Source of the DNA: Malurus cyaneus samueli
Taxonomy: Eukaryota > Chordata > Aves > Passeriformes > Maluridae
Assembly (NCBI GenBank): GCA_009741485.1
Contig: CM019227.1
Location: 18,704,096-18,768,095, forward strand
Length of the DNA: 64,000 nt
Direction of reading: 5' to 3'
The notes beneath the pieces are model-generated. The model had not been told where the DNA came from and made no database searches. It was given only the letters and a program-made list of their open reading frames with translations. Position 1 is the first letter of the stretch, and every line of letters starts with the position of its first letter. Below are positions 1 through 11,814 of this stretch, piece by piece. Both the position numbers and the translations under genes were made by a program.

Positions 1-701
1 TCCTGGGGTGGATCCCTGTGCCCAGCGAGGAAGGACAGCAGATGGGTGAGGATCACCCCTCAGGCAGGCCTGGGTGTAGGGGACTCTGGTCCAGCTCCTG
101 GGCTGCCCTGGGGGATGCAGTTCCTGTAGACCCTTGGAGAGAGAAGAGACCAAGAACAAAAATCCTTTTTGCTGGAATCTGGGAGACCACATGTCACCCA
201 TCTGCTGTGTGGCATTTGAAAGCCAACTCCTCATCCTTGTGTGAGGTGTGCTGCACTGAGGGTGGGTACGGCAGGTCCTCCTTTCCTTCCTTCCCTCACT
301 GCAGCAGAGCGTGGGGGCTGTGTCTGGGTGAGCTGTGGGGTTGGCAGGGGACAGTCTCAAGGACAGAGGGTGGCACAGGCAGTGGCTGGGCCATCTCAGG
401 TGAGCACAGGGGCACTGGGGCAGGTTCCTCTTTCCATGTGCGATTCCCCTTGCGTGTTCCCTGCATCTCCTGTGTCGGAGTTTCCTGCTGCGCTCCCAGA
501 GCGATGCTGTCTCACAATGGCAGTCTGGAACTGCCTCCGATTGACGTGTTTGTGCATGGAATAATCACAGCTTTCAAACAGCAGCTCCTGTGTTGTGTGA
601 GGTGACATTTGGAGAGGAGCAGCAGTAGCTTATTAAATTGAAAGTAGGGAAAGAAGAAAACTACGTGATGTTCAGAGTGCTGTGCTCTGGTTTGCCTCTT
701 T
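1..701. other. Single-copy sequence, no gene seen
   Basis: Intron-like or intergenic sequence upstream of the coding exon. A 195-codon frame is open at 18-605, but it is cysteine/serine/glycine-rich and low in lysine and acidic residues, has no homology I recognise and lacks convincing splice sites. I see no repeat in it. Confidence 0.5.
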
Positions 702-935
702 CATGGAATAGTTTGGGTTTGGATTGGAAGAAACCTTCAAGATCATCTTGTTCCACTCCTTGCCATGGGCAGGGACACCTTCCACTGTCCCAGGCAGCTC
801 AGCCTTGGAACTTCCAGGGATTCAGAGGCAGCCACAGCTTCTCTGGGCACCCTGTGCCAGGGCCTCCCCACCTTTGCAGGGAACAATTCCTTCCCAATAT
901 CCCATCCATCCCTGCCCTCTGGCAGTGTGTGTAGG
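702..935 (-). mobile_element. CR1 LINE fragment, 3' end
   Basis: Reverse-oriented CR1 3' end. It opens with the complement of the terminal region (ATGGAATAGTTTGGGTTTGG), followed by the complement of the conserved CR1 block GGAAGGTGTCCCTGCCCATGG. It continues through the complement of the leucine/proline-rich tail of the reverse transcriptase region to about 935. It is diverged and 5'-truncated. Confidence 0.85.
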
Positions 936-1719
936 TGGTTCCTCCTCTGGTGCCTTGTAGTCCAGCCTGTGTCTCATCATATTCCATGTAAGCCCCACAG
1001 CCTTGCTGGGTACCCTGGGCTGGACTGCACTGCTAAACTGGGGTTTAGGGCCCTTATGCACTTTAAACCCTGGCAGTGTTTTTTCTCCTCCTTTTTCTCC
1101 CTGGTGTAGTGGCATCATGGCTGTTTGTGCTCAAAGGTGCTGGGTTTTTCAGAAATGAGAGGCAAAGGATATTGCCTTGGTCAGAGGCTGCAGGAGGGGA
1201 AGAGCCTCTGAAGGCAATCCTGTGAGATGCCCTTTTGGGATAATAATTGATTATTTTTTCCAATAATTGAGAGGGGGCTTTTATTGGTTGTTTGTCATGG
1301 CTTGAGCAGAGATTTTGGCTGATGGGAGGAGGCAGGGCAAGCTCCAGAGGTAAGTAGGAGATTGGCAACAAGAAGCTGGATTGTTTTGTTGTTTTTCCCT
1401 TTCGTTGCAATGAAATGTGACCGGTCCTGCTTTGGGATCACCAGCCCTGCTTGGTGCCAACTGTCCTCTGCCACTGCCACCACCATCCCGGTGCCAGTGA
1501 GGTTTGCCCCCGGGGCTCTCAGCCCTGCTCTGCTGCATCCTGTTGCTGCTGGCGACTGGTGGGTGGAGAAGGGAGGTCTGGCTTCTGTCCTTCCTGCAGC
1601 TGTTGATTCACTCCTGACAGTACCACAAAGGGTTGGGTTTTTTCCTGCAGGAGGAGATGGCAGTAAATCCATTTGTGATGTGACACTTGTAATGTCATAT
1701 TTTTCCCATTCATAAAACA
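936..1719. other. Intron-like sequence, nothing recognised
   Basis: Single-copy sequence between two CR1 fragments. It includes an AT-richer patch around 1240-1300. Open frames of up to 180 codons on the minus strand overlap the next CR1 and look random in composition. Confidence 0.4.
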
Positions 1720-1852
1720 AGATTTCAAGGCCAGGATGGACAGGGCTTGGAGCACCCTGATGAAGTGGAAGGTGTCCCTGCCCATGGCAGGGGGCTGGAA
1801 CAAGATGAGCTTTAAGCTCCCTTCCAAGAAGAAGCATTCCATGATTCTAACT
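1720..1852 (+). mobile_element. CR1 LINE fragment, 3' end
   Basis: Forward CR1 3' end containing GGAAGGTGTCCCTGCCCATG and the following GATGAGCTTTAAG-type segment. It ends in CATTCCATGATTCTAA, a remnant of the octamer tail. Confidence 0.85.
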
Positions 1853-2129
1853 GCATTTGGTTGATTCCTGCCAGGAAAATGTTGGGGACTGTGGGTATTT
1901 GGAGTGGGCAGGCTGGGAGCAGGAGCTGTTGCCTGGGGCAGGGGGAATGGAATGTGGAGATTTGTGGGAGGGATGTGCCCCCTGAGCCCTCCTGGGGAGT
2001 GAGTTCTCTTCATCTGTGGGATGGGCAGAGGGGTCCGGGATGCCCACTGAGCATCCCCAGAGCAGGGCTTGAGGGGTAGGGCATGCCTGGGTCATGCTCT
2101 GATGGGAGGCATCTCCTTCTCGTCTGCAG

Positions 2130-2347
2130 GGGAGGCCTGGCGACTGGAGGACGACTGCTCGGAGCCCCCCCAGGCCCCCCAGCTCGGCACGGCTGTGGAG
2201 GATGCACCATTCAGCTACTTCCGCAGCCGCTCCTTCTACATGAGGAAGAGCCTGTCCGTGGACAACCACCTGGGAGCCCTGAGCTACGCTGTGCACCCAG
2301 CTGAGAGCAAGGCCGAGCGCATCCGGACCAAGCTGCGGCGCCAGTTC
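2130..2347 (+). CDS. Internal coding exon of an unidentified protein
   Basis: This is the only convincing coding exon in the window. A pyrimidine-rich tract ending in TCTGCAG gives the acceptor (AG at 2128-2129), and TTC followed by GTGAGT gives the donor (GT at 2348-2349). The exon is 218 bp. It enters in phase 1 (the first codon is split) and leaves in phase 0, with 72 whole codons. The peptide starts with an acidic, proline-containing stretch (EAWRLEDDCSEPPQAP). It then has a basic, serine-rich core, RSRSFYMRKSLSVDN, and ends in a charged, probably helical segment with KAERIRTKLRRQF. RKSLS resembles a basophilic-kinase or 14-3-3-type site (inference). There is no signal peptide, membrane segment or domain I can name. 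The reading frame is open on both sides into intron, but splice sites and composition define the exon. I did not recognise the protein, and neighbouring exons must lie outside the window or be too short for me to see. Confidence 0.75.
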
Positions 2348-2535
2348 GTGAGTATCGGGCTCTGCCCCCCGCTGTCACATGCAGCTTCCCAAAACTACCG
2401 ACATCTTGGAGAGCTGTTTTTGTGCCCGACATTAGCAAAACAGCAATGAGAGAGGCTGCTCAAGCATGGTGGAGGAGATGGTGGCAGCAGCTGGCGTGTG
2501 CCCAGTCTGTGGCAGAGCCCTGCTCCAGAAAGGGT
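2348..2535. other. Start of the intron after the coding exon
   Basis: Intronic sequence between the GTGAGT donor and the CCTGTC hexamer array. No second exon is visible. Confidence 0.5.
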
Positions 2536-2628
2536 CCTGTCCCTGTTCCTGACCTTGTCCCTGTCCCTGTCCCTGTCCCTGTTCCTGTCCCTGTTCCTAT
2601 CCCTGTCCCTGTCCCTGTCCCTGTCCTC
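2536..2628. repeat. Hexanucleotide array (CCTGTC)n
   Basis: About fifteen near-perfect copies of CCTGTC/CCTGTT just downstream of the coding exon. The C-rich and G-rich strands are fully asymmetric. The array gives meaningless frames: proline-valine on + and glycine-threonine on -. Confidence 0.95.
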
Positions 2629-5600
2629 CGGCTCCCGACAGGCTCCCGCTGGCTCAGGGCAGTGGTGCTCAGCCAGGTGATGTGTGGGATGAGGGCCTGG
2701 ACTCCGGGAACTGCTGTCAAAACACAGAACAAGGCTCGAAGGAGGAAATGAATTTTCCTGTCCTCAGTCTCACGTCCGTGAGGAGCTGCACCTTCCCAAG
2801 GGTTTGCACTGGGCCAGGAGTGAGGGGCTGGGGCAGCAATGAGCTGCTGGGGCTACTTGGATATTGCTGGCCCTTGGGAACTCCTGGTGGCAGACAGCAG
2901 CGACACGCCAGGGCTGCACCGCAGCTGTGAGAGCCTCAGATCAATGTTTAATGGGCTCTGCCTCTTCTCTTTCGTGGAGACACCCAATGCCGCAGATCGG
3001 ATGTCATTCCCCCCGCCCTGTTACCCGCTTGGGGTTGTAATGAGGGCTCGGGTGTCTCGGTGATGAGAAGCACTCGGTGTTGATTGGCAATGGATGAGAG
3101 AGTCGGGACAATGGGAACTGGGCAGGGGATGGGCTGAGGCAGCACAGCTCACCCTGCCCCAGGCTCTGCACAGACCCTGGCATCCCCAACTTCCTCTGCC
3201 CCACAGGAGGAGCTGGGCCCCTGGCATCAGCTCACTGGGGGTTTCTCCTGGTGTGCCTGGGCAGTGTTGCAGTGGGCAGTGCAGCTCTGAGGGCTCACCC
3301 TCCCTGCTTGTGCCTGCACTGGTCGAAGTAGCCACTGCTTTTGCCCTCAGAGGACAGTCCTGTCTCGCAGCGTGTTGCAGGCAGCAGTGGGTGCCGTGGG
3401 GTGTCTGTGGGAGCTGGTCACAATCCCAGGCTGCAGGAGGGGAACCTCCTGCCAGTGAACCATCTCTGTGGGAGCTGCTGCCTCAGGCTCAGGAAGCACT
3501 TGAAGGCTCAGGGATGGAGATGAGCACAAGCGGGATGGGGCACCTGATGAGAGGCTGAAAGATGCTGGAGCTCTTTAAGATGAGGCGGCCCTGCTGTGGG
3601 GTAAGGCATTGTCTGTCTGCATGGATCTGTGGCTCCAGGCTTTATCCAGGAGAGTGGGAGGGACAGGAGGGCACTGAGATGTTGAGGACCGTTGTCTTTC
3701 TGGGTTGTTTTTCTTGTATCTCTGTGGGAGCTCTTCCCCAGGGTCTCCCTGTTGCCGTGGACATGGGCAAAGGAGGTGTGGAAGCACTCGGGCTCTCGGC
3801 ACAGTGTCCTGGTACCTGCAGAGAGCTGGGCTCTGCCTGTCCTGTGGGGCAGCCCCCTGTCCCTGCCTGCTCAGTGCCATGCCAGCACCTCTCTGTGCTG
3901 TCTGTGGCCGCTTCAATTGGGCCTTTGACTTCCTTGGATTTGGGGACTTTTATCTTTCCTTGGTGTACTCACAGAGCTGATGGTCTGTCAAGGAACAGAG
4001 CAGGATTTTTGTAGGGTGTGTGCTTTTTCCTTGCTACATCATTTCTGGTTTGTTCCAACAGGCAAAAGATGTAAACTCAGCTCTGGGTTCTGACCTGGTG
4101 AGATCTGCTGAGAAAAGCAGACTCATCCTACTTGGAAAGGGCTTCCAGAGGGCCCTTGAGCAGAGGCACAAAGTGTGGAGGAAGGTGGCAACCCTTGGCT
4201 GAGGCTTGGGCCAGTACAGGACCAGCATTCCCGACACAGCACCAGAGTCTGGTTTGTAAGTTCAAAGTACAGATCCTGCCAAGCTGGGGAAGTTATTTCC
4301 AAGAACAGTTCTGGTCTCTGTGTCCTCCCAAGGCTGGGTAGTTATTTCCATCTCCGTGCTGGTGGTGTTGCAGCTTCCCCTGGCTCGTGTTGTGCCCTGG
4401 CCCGTGACACTGGCTCTGTCCAGCCCTGGCTGGGGGAGGAATTGCTGCCAGGTGGGATCTGCTCTCCTCATGCACGGCACAACACGTATGGGAGAGAGCA
4501 CAATTTGCCTTTTCCCAGTGGCTCATCTTTTAGGAAGGTGCAAGTTTGAAGCTGGATTCATTTTTGTGGGCTGTTGCGCTTCCCCAGGCTGTAATGTTCG
4601 ATTTCTGGCTTTGCTCTTTCTGTGCTGAGAACCTTTGCCGTGCAATGCAGCTGCTTGGCTTGGTTTTAAATTTCCCCAAAAATATAATATTGGGAATTGC
4701 TGAGTGAGGGGAGAGGCTCCTGTGGCGATGGGTGGGACCCTACCCTGGCAGGGTAGATGGAGAGGTGGCAGAGCTGTTGCTCACATGCATGCAGTGCCAT
4801 GTGGCCACTCACATCCTTGTGATCAGGTGCTACCTGATGAAGGCTTCGTGCTGCTCGTGGGCACCTGAGCTTGTCCAAGGGAGGATTGGCTGTATTTTTA
4901 TGGGAAAACACTGGAATCTGGCCTCCCTGCTTCCCTGACTGGGGCATGCTGGATGCTGCCAAGGCTGCTGAGGCATCTTCCAGTGTGGAGGGAGCACCTG
5001 CAAATCCTGCCTGGCCCTGCTCTCCCAGAGCAGCCTGCCAGGGGCCAGCACCCCTGCCTTCCTCCCAGAGCACTGGGGAGGGTGGAATTCCTCCAGCCAT
5101 GTTGCTGGTGGCATGTGTCTGCAGCCCCACTCTGCTGTGTGATGGATCTGCACGTACAGATTACTGGAATTTGCATAATTTGAATTTTAAATGAATTCCA
5201 ATTTTTGTGATTGTCAGAACGAGTTTTCTTTCTAATAAGCCTTTCCTTTAAACTCCTGCAAGGCCTGTAGTGCTGTCAGCATTCCTACCTTGGGGACACG
5301 GGAGCGGCTGATTGCTTTTGTCATCTGTCTCTCACTCAGATCCTCTGCCTTGTCCCAGCCACTGCAGCTGTGACAGAGACAACGCTGTGGCCAGGCTGGG
5401 ACTGTCTCTGAGACTTTGGGCATTTTGTTTGGGGTCACTCAGTGATGGCCAAGGGGCTGTTTGAGTTTTGTGCCCAGCTGGCTCCCGAGAAGGGCAGCAA
5501 GAACACGGATGGGACCTTGTGCAGTTTCTCTTGCCAGGAGGAGGAGGAGAGAGACATGGCTGAGTTACAGCTGTGCTGATCTCCTCGTCTCCACAGGAAA

Positions 5601-6962
5601 ACTGGTCATCAAAGGCAGAATTAACCCTGTTAAACTCAGCATTAACCTTATAGGGCATTAAAGGAGGTCACCAGGGCAGAATTACTGTCTGTGGTGGCAC
5701 CTGGGAGAGCCAGTGCAGATTGCAGCAGGGCTCTGAGGGAATTGTGCTTTTCCCTTTTCCCCATGGGAATTTGAAGTTCTCTGTATCTAGGCCAGTAATT
5801 CTGACATTGCCCACTCACTATTTGATGTTATGGCACAGATCCTGCAATCTCTGGAATAGAAGCCAGTTGTGCCTGGGTTCCCACATGCTGATCCAGCTTG
5901 GTTTGAGGTTTCTACCCTGACCCCTCTTCTGCTCTGAAATGATGTGCTGCTCTCTGAACAGCTCTGAGGAGTCACCCAGTTTGTGCAGTGGAGGTGAAGG
6001 AGAGCAGCCCTTGGCACTGTCATGGCATCTCTGGTGCTGCCCCAACTGCCCTGGCAATTCTGCTCATAGTTCCTGCAGGTTTCAAGTAGGTGACTCAAGG
6101 TTGTGTTGCTTTCCTGCCTCTGCACTAATTAATTTTACTCTGCACTCTCATGCACTAACTTATTCTTTAATTATTATTATTTGTGTATGGTGTTTTTCCA
6201 GGCAGTGATTCTGATATGAAATGTCTTTGCCCTGCAGGAAACACTTAGACTCTGTTTATCTTGGGAGTTCTACAGAAGAGTTGAGCAGAGGGAATCCCTG
6301 CCTGACAAAGCAATGGTGACAGAGAAAAGGTGAATTGGGATAGCAGAGCCTGGGAAGGGAGGCAGTGAGGGGAGGAACTTGCTGTGGCAGAGACCCAGTC
6401 ACACCTTGGTGCTCACGGACAGCACCTGGCTGGCACTGGCTGATGGGCACCTGTCCAGATCTTCCTATTCCCATCACTAATGACCATCCCAGAAATGCCT
6501 CCTGTCCCTGGTGGGCACTGCAGTGATGTCGGGGAGTGCAGAAGCTGCCTCACCCCAGAGCAGCACCAGCCCATGGGCTGTGATTATCCTGGTCAGGGTT
6601 TTAGGTGCCAGGTGAGCTGGACACTAAGGCAGGACCTTGCTAGAACCCATCTCTGCGTTGTCCCAGTGGTTTGGTCTCATTCCCTGAGTGTGCAGGGCCC
6701 TCCCAAGCGTGCTGGGTGCAGCCAGTGCTGGAGGCTCTGCTGTGGTGCTTACAGTGACACCAGGGTCGTGCCCACCCTGCCATGGTCCCACTGGTGCCAG
6801 GGAAATGCCACTCTCTCCTTGCTGTATTTTAGTGGCTTCTATTCCAACACTGCTGCAAACCATGCTTTCTTATACCTGATTTCAGAAACAGTCAGCAAAC
6901 ACACAGAGGATTCCAGGCTGTGCCTGTAGTTCAGCACGACAAAAATAAATAAAGCTATAAAA
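2629..6962. other. Long single-copy intron stretch
   Basis: No exon, CR1 copy or tandem array was recognised in these 4.3 kb. Two AT-richer patches stand out: about 5150-5250 (several TTTAAAT/AATT stretches) and about 5580-5665 (two TTAA-containing near-repeats). Either could be a conserved non-coding element, but that is only a compositional impression. Confidence 0.4.
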
Positions 6963-7125
6963 ATAGAATCACAGAATCATATAATGGTTTGTTTTGGAAG
7001 GACCCTTAAAAACTATCTCATTCCACCCCTGCCAGAGGCAGGGACACCTCCCACTATCCCAGGTTCCTCCAAGCCCTGTCCAACCTGGCCTTGGATACTT
7101 CCAGGGGTCCAGGGGCAGCCTGGAT
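6963..7125 (-). mobile_element. CR1 LINE fragment, 3' end
   Basis: Reverse CR1 end starting with the complement of the octamer tail (TAGAATCACAGAATCATATA). The complement of the GGTGTCCCTGCC block follows, then the tract complementary to GGCCAAGG. It is cut off near 7125. An A/T-rich AAATAAATAAAG stretch lies immediately upstream. Confidence 0.85.
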
Positions 7126-8479
7126 CTGGATTTAATAAATGACCATGTGAGAGGCAGGTCAGCTGTGCTTGGTGAGGAGGTGGAGCAGAGCTGTGAGAGT
7201 CACCCTGGACCTGCACACACACTGCTTGAGTTCCCCAAGCTGAGCAGCAGTGGGTGCCTGAGGGAGGTAAATGCAAAGGCAGGTGATGTCTGAGCTCTGT
7301 GTGCCACTCCCATGCCCAGCCACTCCTCCTCACACTGCTCAATTCCCAACTGTTGTTTTCTGAGTCTTTAACAGAAAAGCCCAAACCTGATAATGTGTTG
7401 CTGGAACCAGAGAGCAACTCATTCCCTGGAGAGCAGTGCCTGGAGCTGGGAAGAGGCTTCCTGTGAGTCACCCACCCCACTTTGCACATTGGTGTGGGAG
7501 GGAACCGGCACAGCAAAGCTCCAAACCAAAACATCCCCGGCTCATTTCTCTGGTGAACGTGGTTTTATTTACAGCAGCAGCTTCTGACGTCCCAGCTGCT
7601 GCTTTGTGATGCCTGTAGTAAAGCAGGGATGACTTGGGAAGGGGGAGCGTGCTCTGGGACTGCTCCTGGTGTTCCCACAGAGGGAGATGACTCCTCTGGG
7701 AGGAATTAGGAACTAGAGGAGCAAATTGTAGGGAATGCTGCAGGCCAGGCTGGTGGAGAGGGGGTTCTGGTGGGGTTGGGACAGTTTGAGATATCCCACT
7801 TTGTCCAGGCAGGCTGGGAGCAGGTGTCTGTGACAAACAGGGTGACCCAGGTGCACTGGGGCGGCCGAGGCCTCTCCTGCTCCCTGTGACTGGTGGGAAG
7901 TCTGAGGGCACAGGGATCTAAAATGAACACCTGGGAGATGTGGGACCCCGAGCATGAAACTGGGAGGGGTTTATTGCTGATGAGCAGGCTCTGGGTTTGA
8001 TTTCAATGCCCCCATTGCAGAGTGGGTACTAATGAGAGCTCCATACTGTCTTCCAAGAAAATATGCAGGCTGGTCCTGACCTGGGCTTTTCTAAATAGCT
8101 TACGCAAACTCCCATGACATAACCTCTAAATTCAAATTATAACAACCTCAATGAAAACCCACCAGGCTCTCCCTGCAAACCTGCAGTGTTTGCTCCCTCT
8201 GCCGGCTTTGCTCTGGGGAGGAGAGCCCGGATCTGGCTGCCAGAGGCTGGGAATGCTGCAGGGCACCGGGCTGGCTTGGGTGGTGGTGGAGGGAGCATCC
8301 CACGGGCTGGCAGGGACAGAAGGAGCAGCTTCAACCCATCCCAGTGCAAGGTCCTGCACCGGATCAGGGCAGTACCAAGTACAAGCACAGGCTGGGCTGA
8401 GAAGGAATCAGAAGTCCTGAGTAGAACTTGGCGATGTTGGTGGATGAGAGCTGGCCGTGCTCTGGCCGTGAGCGTGCAG
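7126..8479. other. Single-copy sequence, no gene seen
   Basis: Nothing coding was recognised. The part after about 8230 may be an older 5' extension of the CR1 copy that becomes clear at 8480, but I cannot delimit it. Confidence 0.4.
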
Positions 8480-9045
8480 AAACCTCCCGAGCCTGGGCTG
8501 TGCCTGGGGCCCCTCTGCCCTCTCAGGTGAGGCCCCACCTGCAGAGCTGCCCCAACCCTGGGGAATGACAGCAGAGGGACCTGGAGCTGCTGGAGAGAGT
8601 CCAGAGGGGGCCACAGAGAGCTGCTCAAGGGCTGGACCCTCTCTGGAGCCAGGCTGGGAGAGTGGGGGGTCACCTGGAGAGGAGAAGGATCCAGGGAGAG
8701 TCAGAGCCCATTCCAGGGCCTAAAGGGGCTCCAGAGAGCTGGAGAGGGACTGGGGACAAGGGATGGAGGGACAGGACACAGGGAATGGCTTCCCGGCCAG
8801 AGGGCAGGGATGGATGGATATTGGGAAGGAATTGTTCCCTGGGAGGGTGGGGGCCCTGGCACAGGGTGCCCAGAGAGCTGGGCTGCCCCTGGATCCCTGG
8901 CAATGCCCAAGGCCAGTTGGACATTGGGGTTTGGAGCAGCCTGGGACAGTGGAAGGTGTCTCTGCCCATGGCAAGGGGTTGGCACTGGATGAGCTTTAAC
9001 TTTCCTTCCAATCCAGTCCATTCTACCGTTCTGTGATGTTTCCAG
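8480..9045 (+). mobile_element. CR1 LINE fragment, longer 3' segment
   Basis: Forward CR1 of about 0.56 kb. It includes the stretch GCTGGAGAGAGTCCAGAGGGG, matching the CR1 region that normally encodes the end of the reverse transcriptase. It continues through GGAAGGAATTGTTCCCTGGG, GCCCTGGCACAGGGTGCCC and GGAAGGTGTCTCTGCCCATGG, and ends near CATTCTACCGTTCTGTGATG. Frames are broken and there is no intact ORF. Confidence 0.88.
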
Positions 9046-10254
9046 CCTCTGATACAGTTATATTTCTGCACAAGGAACATCAAATGCTCAGCCACCAGCT
9101 GGGCTGAGGAGGAGGAGAGCAGAGTCATTTGCCAACTTCAAATTTTACCCTGCCTCTACAAGTGAGACTCACCAAAACTGTTCACTGTGTCCTTTAGTAT
9201 GTGAAGTTTGTCTGAAAAAAGAAAACGACCACAGTGATTGAAGAAAGCGAGACTATTTTGTGAGCTGAAGTGTTCCTCCTCTGTGGCAGGACTGGAGTCT
9301 CACAATGTGGAACTCAGAAGAGTTTTGGGGTTGGTGCTGCAACCCTGTCTGGGCCCTTGGCCCTGCAGGGTGGGCTGGGTATGCTCTGGGCTGCAGCCAG
9401 AGTGCTCAAGCTGCCTGGAAAACCAAATGCTTTTGGGTGGCTCCATCCTACTGAGCATGAGGGCTTGTGCTGGCAGGGCTCAGAGCAGCGTCTGGTTGGG
9501 GTGAGGAGATGCTTCAGCTTCCCCACTGCCTTTGGCTGGTGTCCCCTCCCAAATGCTGGCTGTGATGGTGACAGTGACCAGGTCACTGCTGACCAGGTGC
9601 TTCCTGGCCTCTGTATCCCCCCAGAGAGGTCCTGACTGCTGCGGCTGTTCCTGTTAATCCCAGAGTGCACACTCTGTTGGATTTTGCCATCCCAATTTTT
9701 CTTTCTTTTGTGGTTTGCCAGCAAGAATGGCTTTGTGATGGTCGGTTCCTCGATCCACCCTGGTCACTGCTCCGATCAGGTGTACTAAATTCAGGTGTAC
9801 TAAATCCCATCCTCTGCTGCCCAAGGGGCGTCCTGGCCCACCTGCAGCCCTTCCTTGTGTTTCCCGGGCAGATCTCTTCCTCTGCTCTTCCTCTTGAGCC
9901 CTTTATAGCTGTTTCCCCGATCTCACAAATCTGGCTGTTGTAGTGTGTCCTCTTAGAGCTCAGACCCACAGTGTGCAGCTCTTTGGGTCCTCCTGCTGTG
10001 AGGAAGGCAGGTGCCCCAGGTTTCTGAGCAAATGGTGCAATCCTCAAACGCCTTTCCTGAGCAATTGGAGCATACCAGAGAAGGAAGTGCTTTGACAACC
10101 TGAGTTAAATGCTTCGGAGCACTTTCCCTACCAGCACATTCCTGCAGGGAGGTGCTTGTGCCTGAATCAGCCCTTTGGGACACGGCTTGGGAGACTGGAG
10201 TGGATGCAAGTGCGGGACTGGGAGCGCGTGAGAGCCATGTGTGTGCAGCGGTGG
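9046..10254. other. Single-copy sequence, no gene seen
   Basis: The only repeat noticed is a 15 bp direct duplication (TCAGGTGTACTAAAT twice, about 9778-9807). No exon-quality frame was found. Confidence 0.4.
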
Positions 10255-10335
10255 CACTGTGTGTGAGCCCGCACTGCGGTGTGTGTGCACTGCGTGTGTG
10301 CCCGCACTGCGGTGTGTGTGCACTGCGTGTGTGCC
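10255..10335. repeat. 33 bp tandem repeat, about 2.5 copies
   Basis: A GTG/CACTGCG-rich unit of about 33 bp repeats (CACTGCGTGTGTGCCCGCACTGCGG...). It is embedded in a modestly CpG-rich stretch (about 10100-10560). The unit length is a multiple of three, so flanking frames stay open. Confidence 0.85.
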
Positions 10336-10635
10336 CGCTGCCATCAGCTGCTGCTGCAGAGCCTCTCCAGGTGCAGCCTGCCTGCGATGCGCTGGATGAA
10401 TCCCCGCTGGGCTGCACGGCAGATTCTCCTCCGGGAGCGCTGAGAAGGAATCAGCAGTGAGCTCTGGGCGGGGGCAGCGCTGGAGCGGCACTGCACTAGC
10501 GGCTCTGTGCTGCAAGAGGTCTCTGCAGCACCGCTCTTGGCGCACCCAGCCCGGAGCTGCTCCTGCTTTCTGCACCAGCTCGGGCTCAAATACTGTGTTT
10601 TACCGATCCCTGTTCTCACTGCAGAGGTCTGAGTT

Positions 10636-10985
10636 CTCAGCCTCTGAATCGTGGGATTCCAGATTGGTTTGGGTTGGGACGGACCTTGAAGCTCATCTCA
10701 TCCCAAACGCTGCTGTGGGCAGGGATACCTTCCATAATCCCAGAGAGCTCCAACCTGGCCTTGGATACTGCCAGGGATCCAGGAGCAGCCAGAGCTTTTC
10801 TGAGAATCCTGTGCCAGGGCCTTACAGGGAACAATTCCTCCTCAATATCCCATCTATCCCTGGCCTCTGGCAGTGGGAAGCCATTCCCCCTTGTCCTGTC
10901 ACTCCAGGCCCTTGTCCCAAGACCCTTCCAGCTTTCTTGTACCTCACAATTTCCCCATTCCCTCTACCTGTGGAAAACTCCCAAA
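10636..10985 (-). mobile_element. CR1 LINE fragment
   Basis: Reverse CR1. The complement of the 3' end starts at TGAATCGTGGGATTCCAG and runs through AACCTGGCCTTGGATACTGCC, CAGGGAACAATTCCTCCTCA and CATTCCCCCTTGTCCTGTCA. It probably ends near 10985, but the 5' edge is uncertain and could reach about 11120. Confidence 0.85.
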
Positions 10986-11347
10986 GGTCCCCAGAGCATT
11001 GAGGGGGTCACTGTGTGGTCACATGTGACTGTCCATCCTCAGTGAGCACAGTCAGGGCTCTGTGCTCTCCCTGCACAGGGAACCAAGGCTCAGCTCTTTT
11101 CTGCTGCACTCTCTCCAGGGTGACCTGTGACCAGGGTGGATGGTGGGACACAATCGTGGTGCTCCTGGAGCCTGCGGGTCCCAGCATCTCCTGAAGGCTT
11201 TGCTGCCTGCTGCATGTCACTGATCTCAGCTGGGGCAGGAGGGACTTTGGGGGGCTGCTGTCACAGACCAGGACTCGATGTGAGCACAGATTTTAGTGGC
11301 ACACAGATGGCCCCACCTGCCCCTCCTGCCCTGCAGCTCCCGTGGGG

Positions 11348-11814
11348 CTCACAGTGACAGAGCCCATGTCCAGCAGTTCTCTGGCACTCACAGTGACAGA
11401 GCCCATGTCCAGCAGTTCCCTGGCACTCACAGTGACAGAGCCCATGTCCAGCAGTTCCCTGGCACTCACAGTGACAGAGCCCATGTCCAGCAGTTCCCTG
11501 GCACTCACAGTGACAGAGCCCATGTCCAGCAGTTCTCTGGCACTCACAGTGACAGAGCCCATGTCCAGCAGTTCTCTGGCACTCACAGTGACAGAGCCCA
11601 TGTCCAGCAGTTCTCTGGCACTCACAGTGACAGAGCCCATGTCCAGCAGTTCTCTGGCACTCACAGTGACAGAGCCCATGTCCAGCAGTTCCCTGGCACT
11701 CACAGTGACAGAGCCCATGTCCAGCAGTTCTCTGGCACTCACAGTGACAGAGCCCATGTCCAGCAGTTCCCTGGCACTCACAGTGGCAGAGCCCATGTCC
11801 AGCAGTTCCCCAGC
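11348..11814. repeat. 39 bp minisatellite, 12 copies
   Basis: Twelve head-to-tail copies of a 39 bp unit containing CTCACAGTGACAGAGCCCATG and CCAGCAGTTCYCTGGC. The units are nearly identical. Most variation is one T/C site, read along the array as T C C C T T T T C T C, plus a GTGGCAG variant in the last unit. Because 39 is divisible by three and the unit lacks stops in several frames, ORFs of 179-310 codons appear on both strands. These are repeat artefacts, not genes. Confidence 0.97.

Noticed and set aside
18..605. 195-codon + ORF at the window start considered as an upstream exon
   Set aside because: Two further frames are open over the same stretch, composition is random and no splice site fits.
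8137..9128. Overlapping proline/serine-rich ORFs
   Set aside because: They coincide with a degenerate CR1 copy, and the frames disagree with an intact reverse transcriptase.
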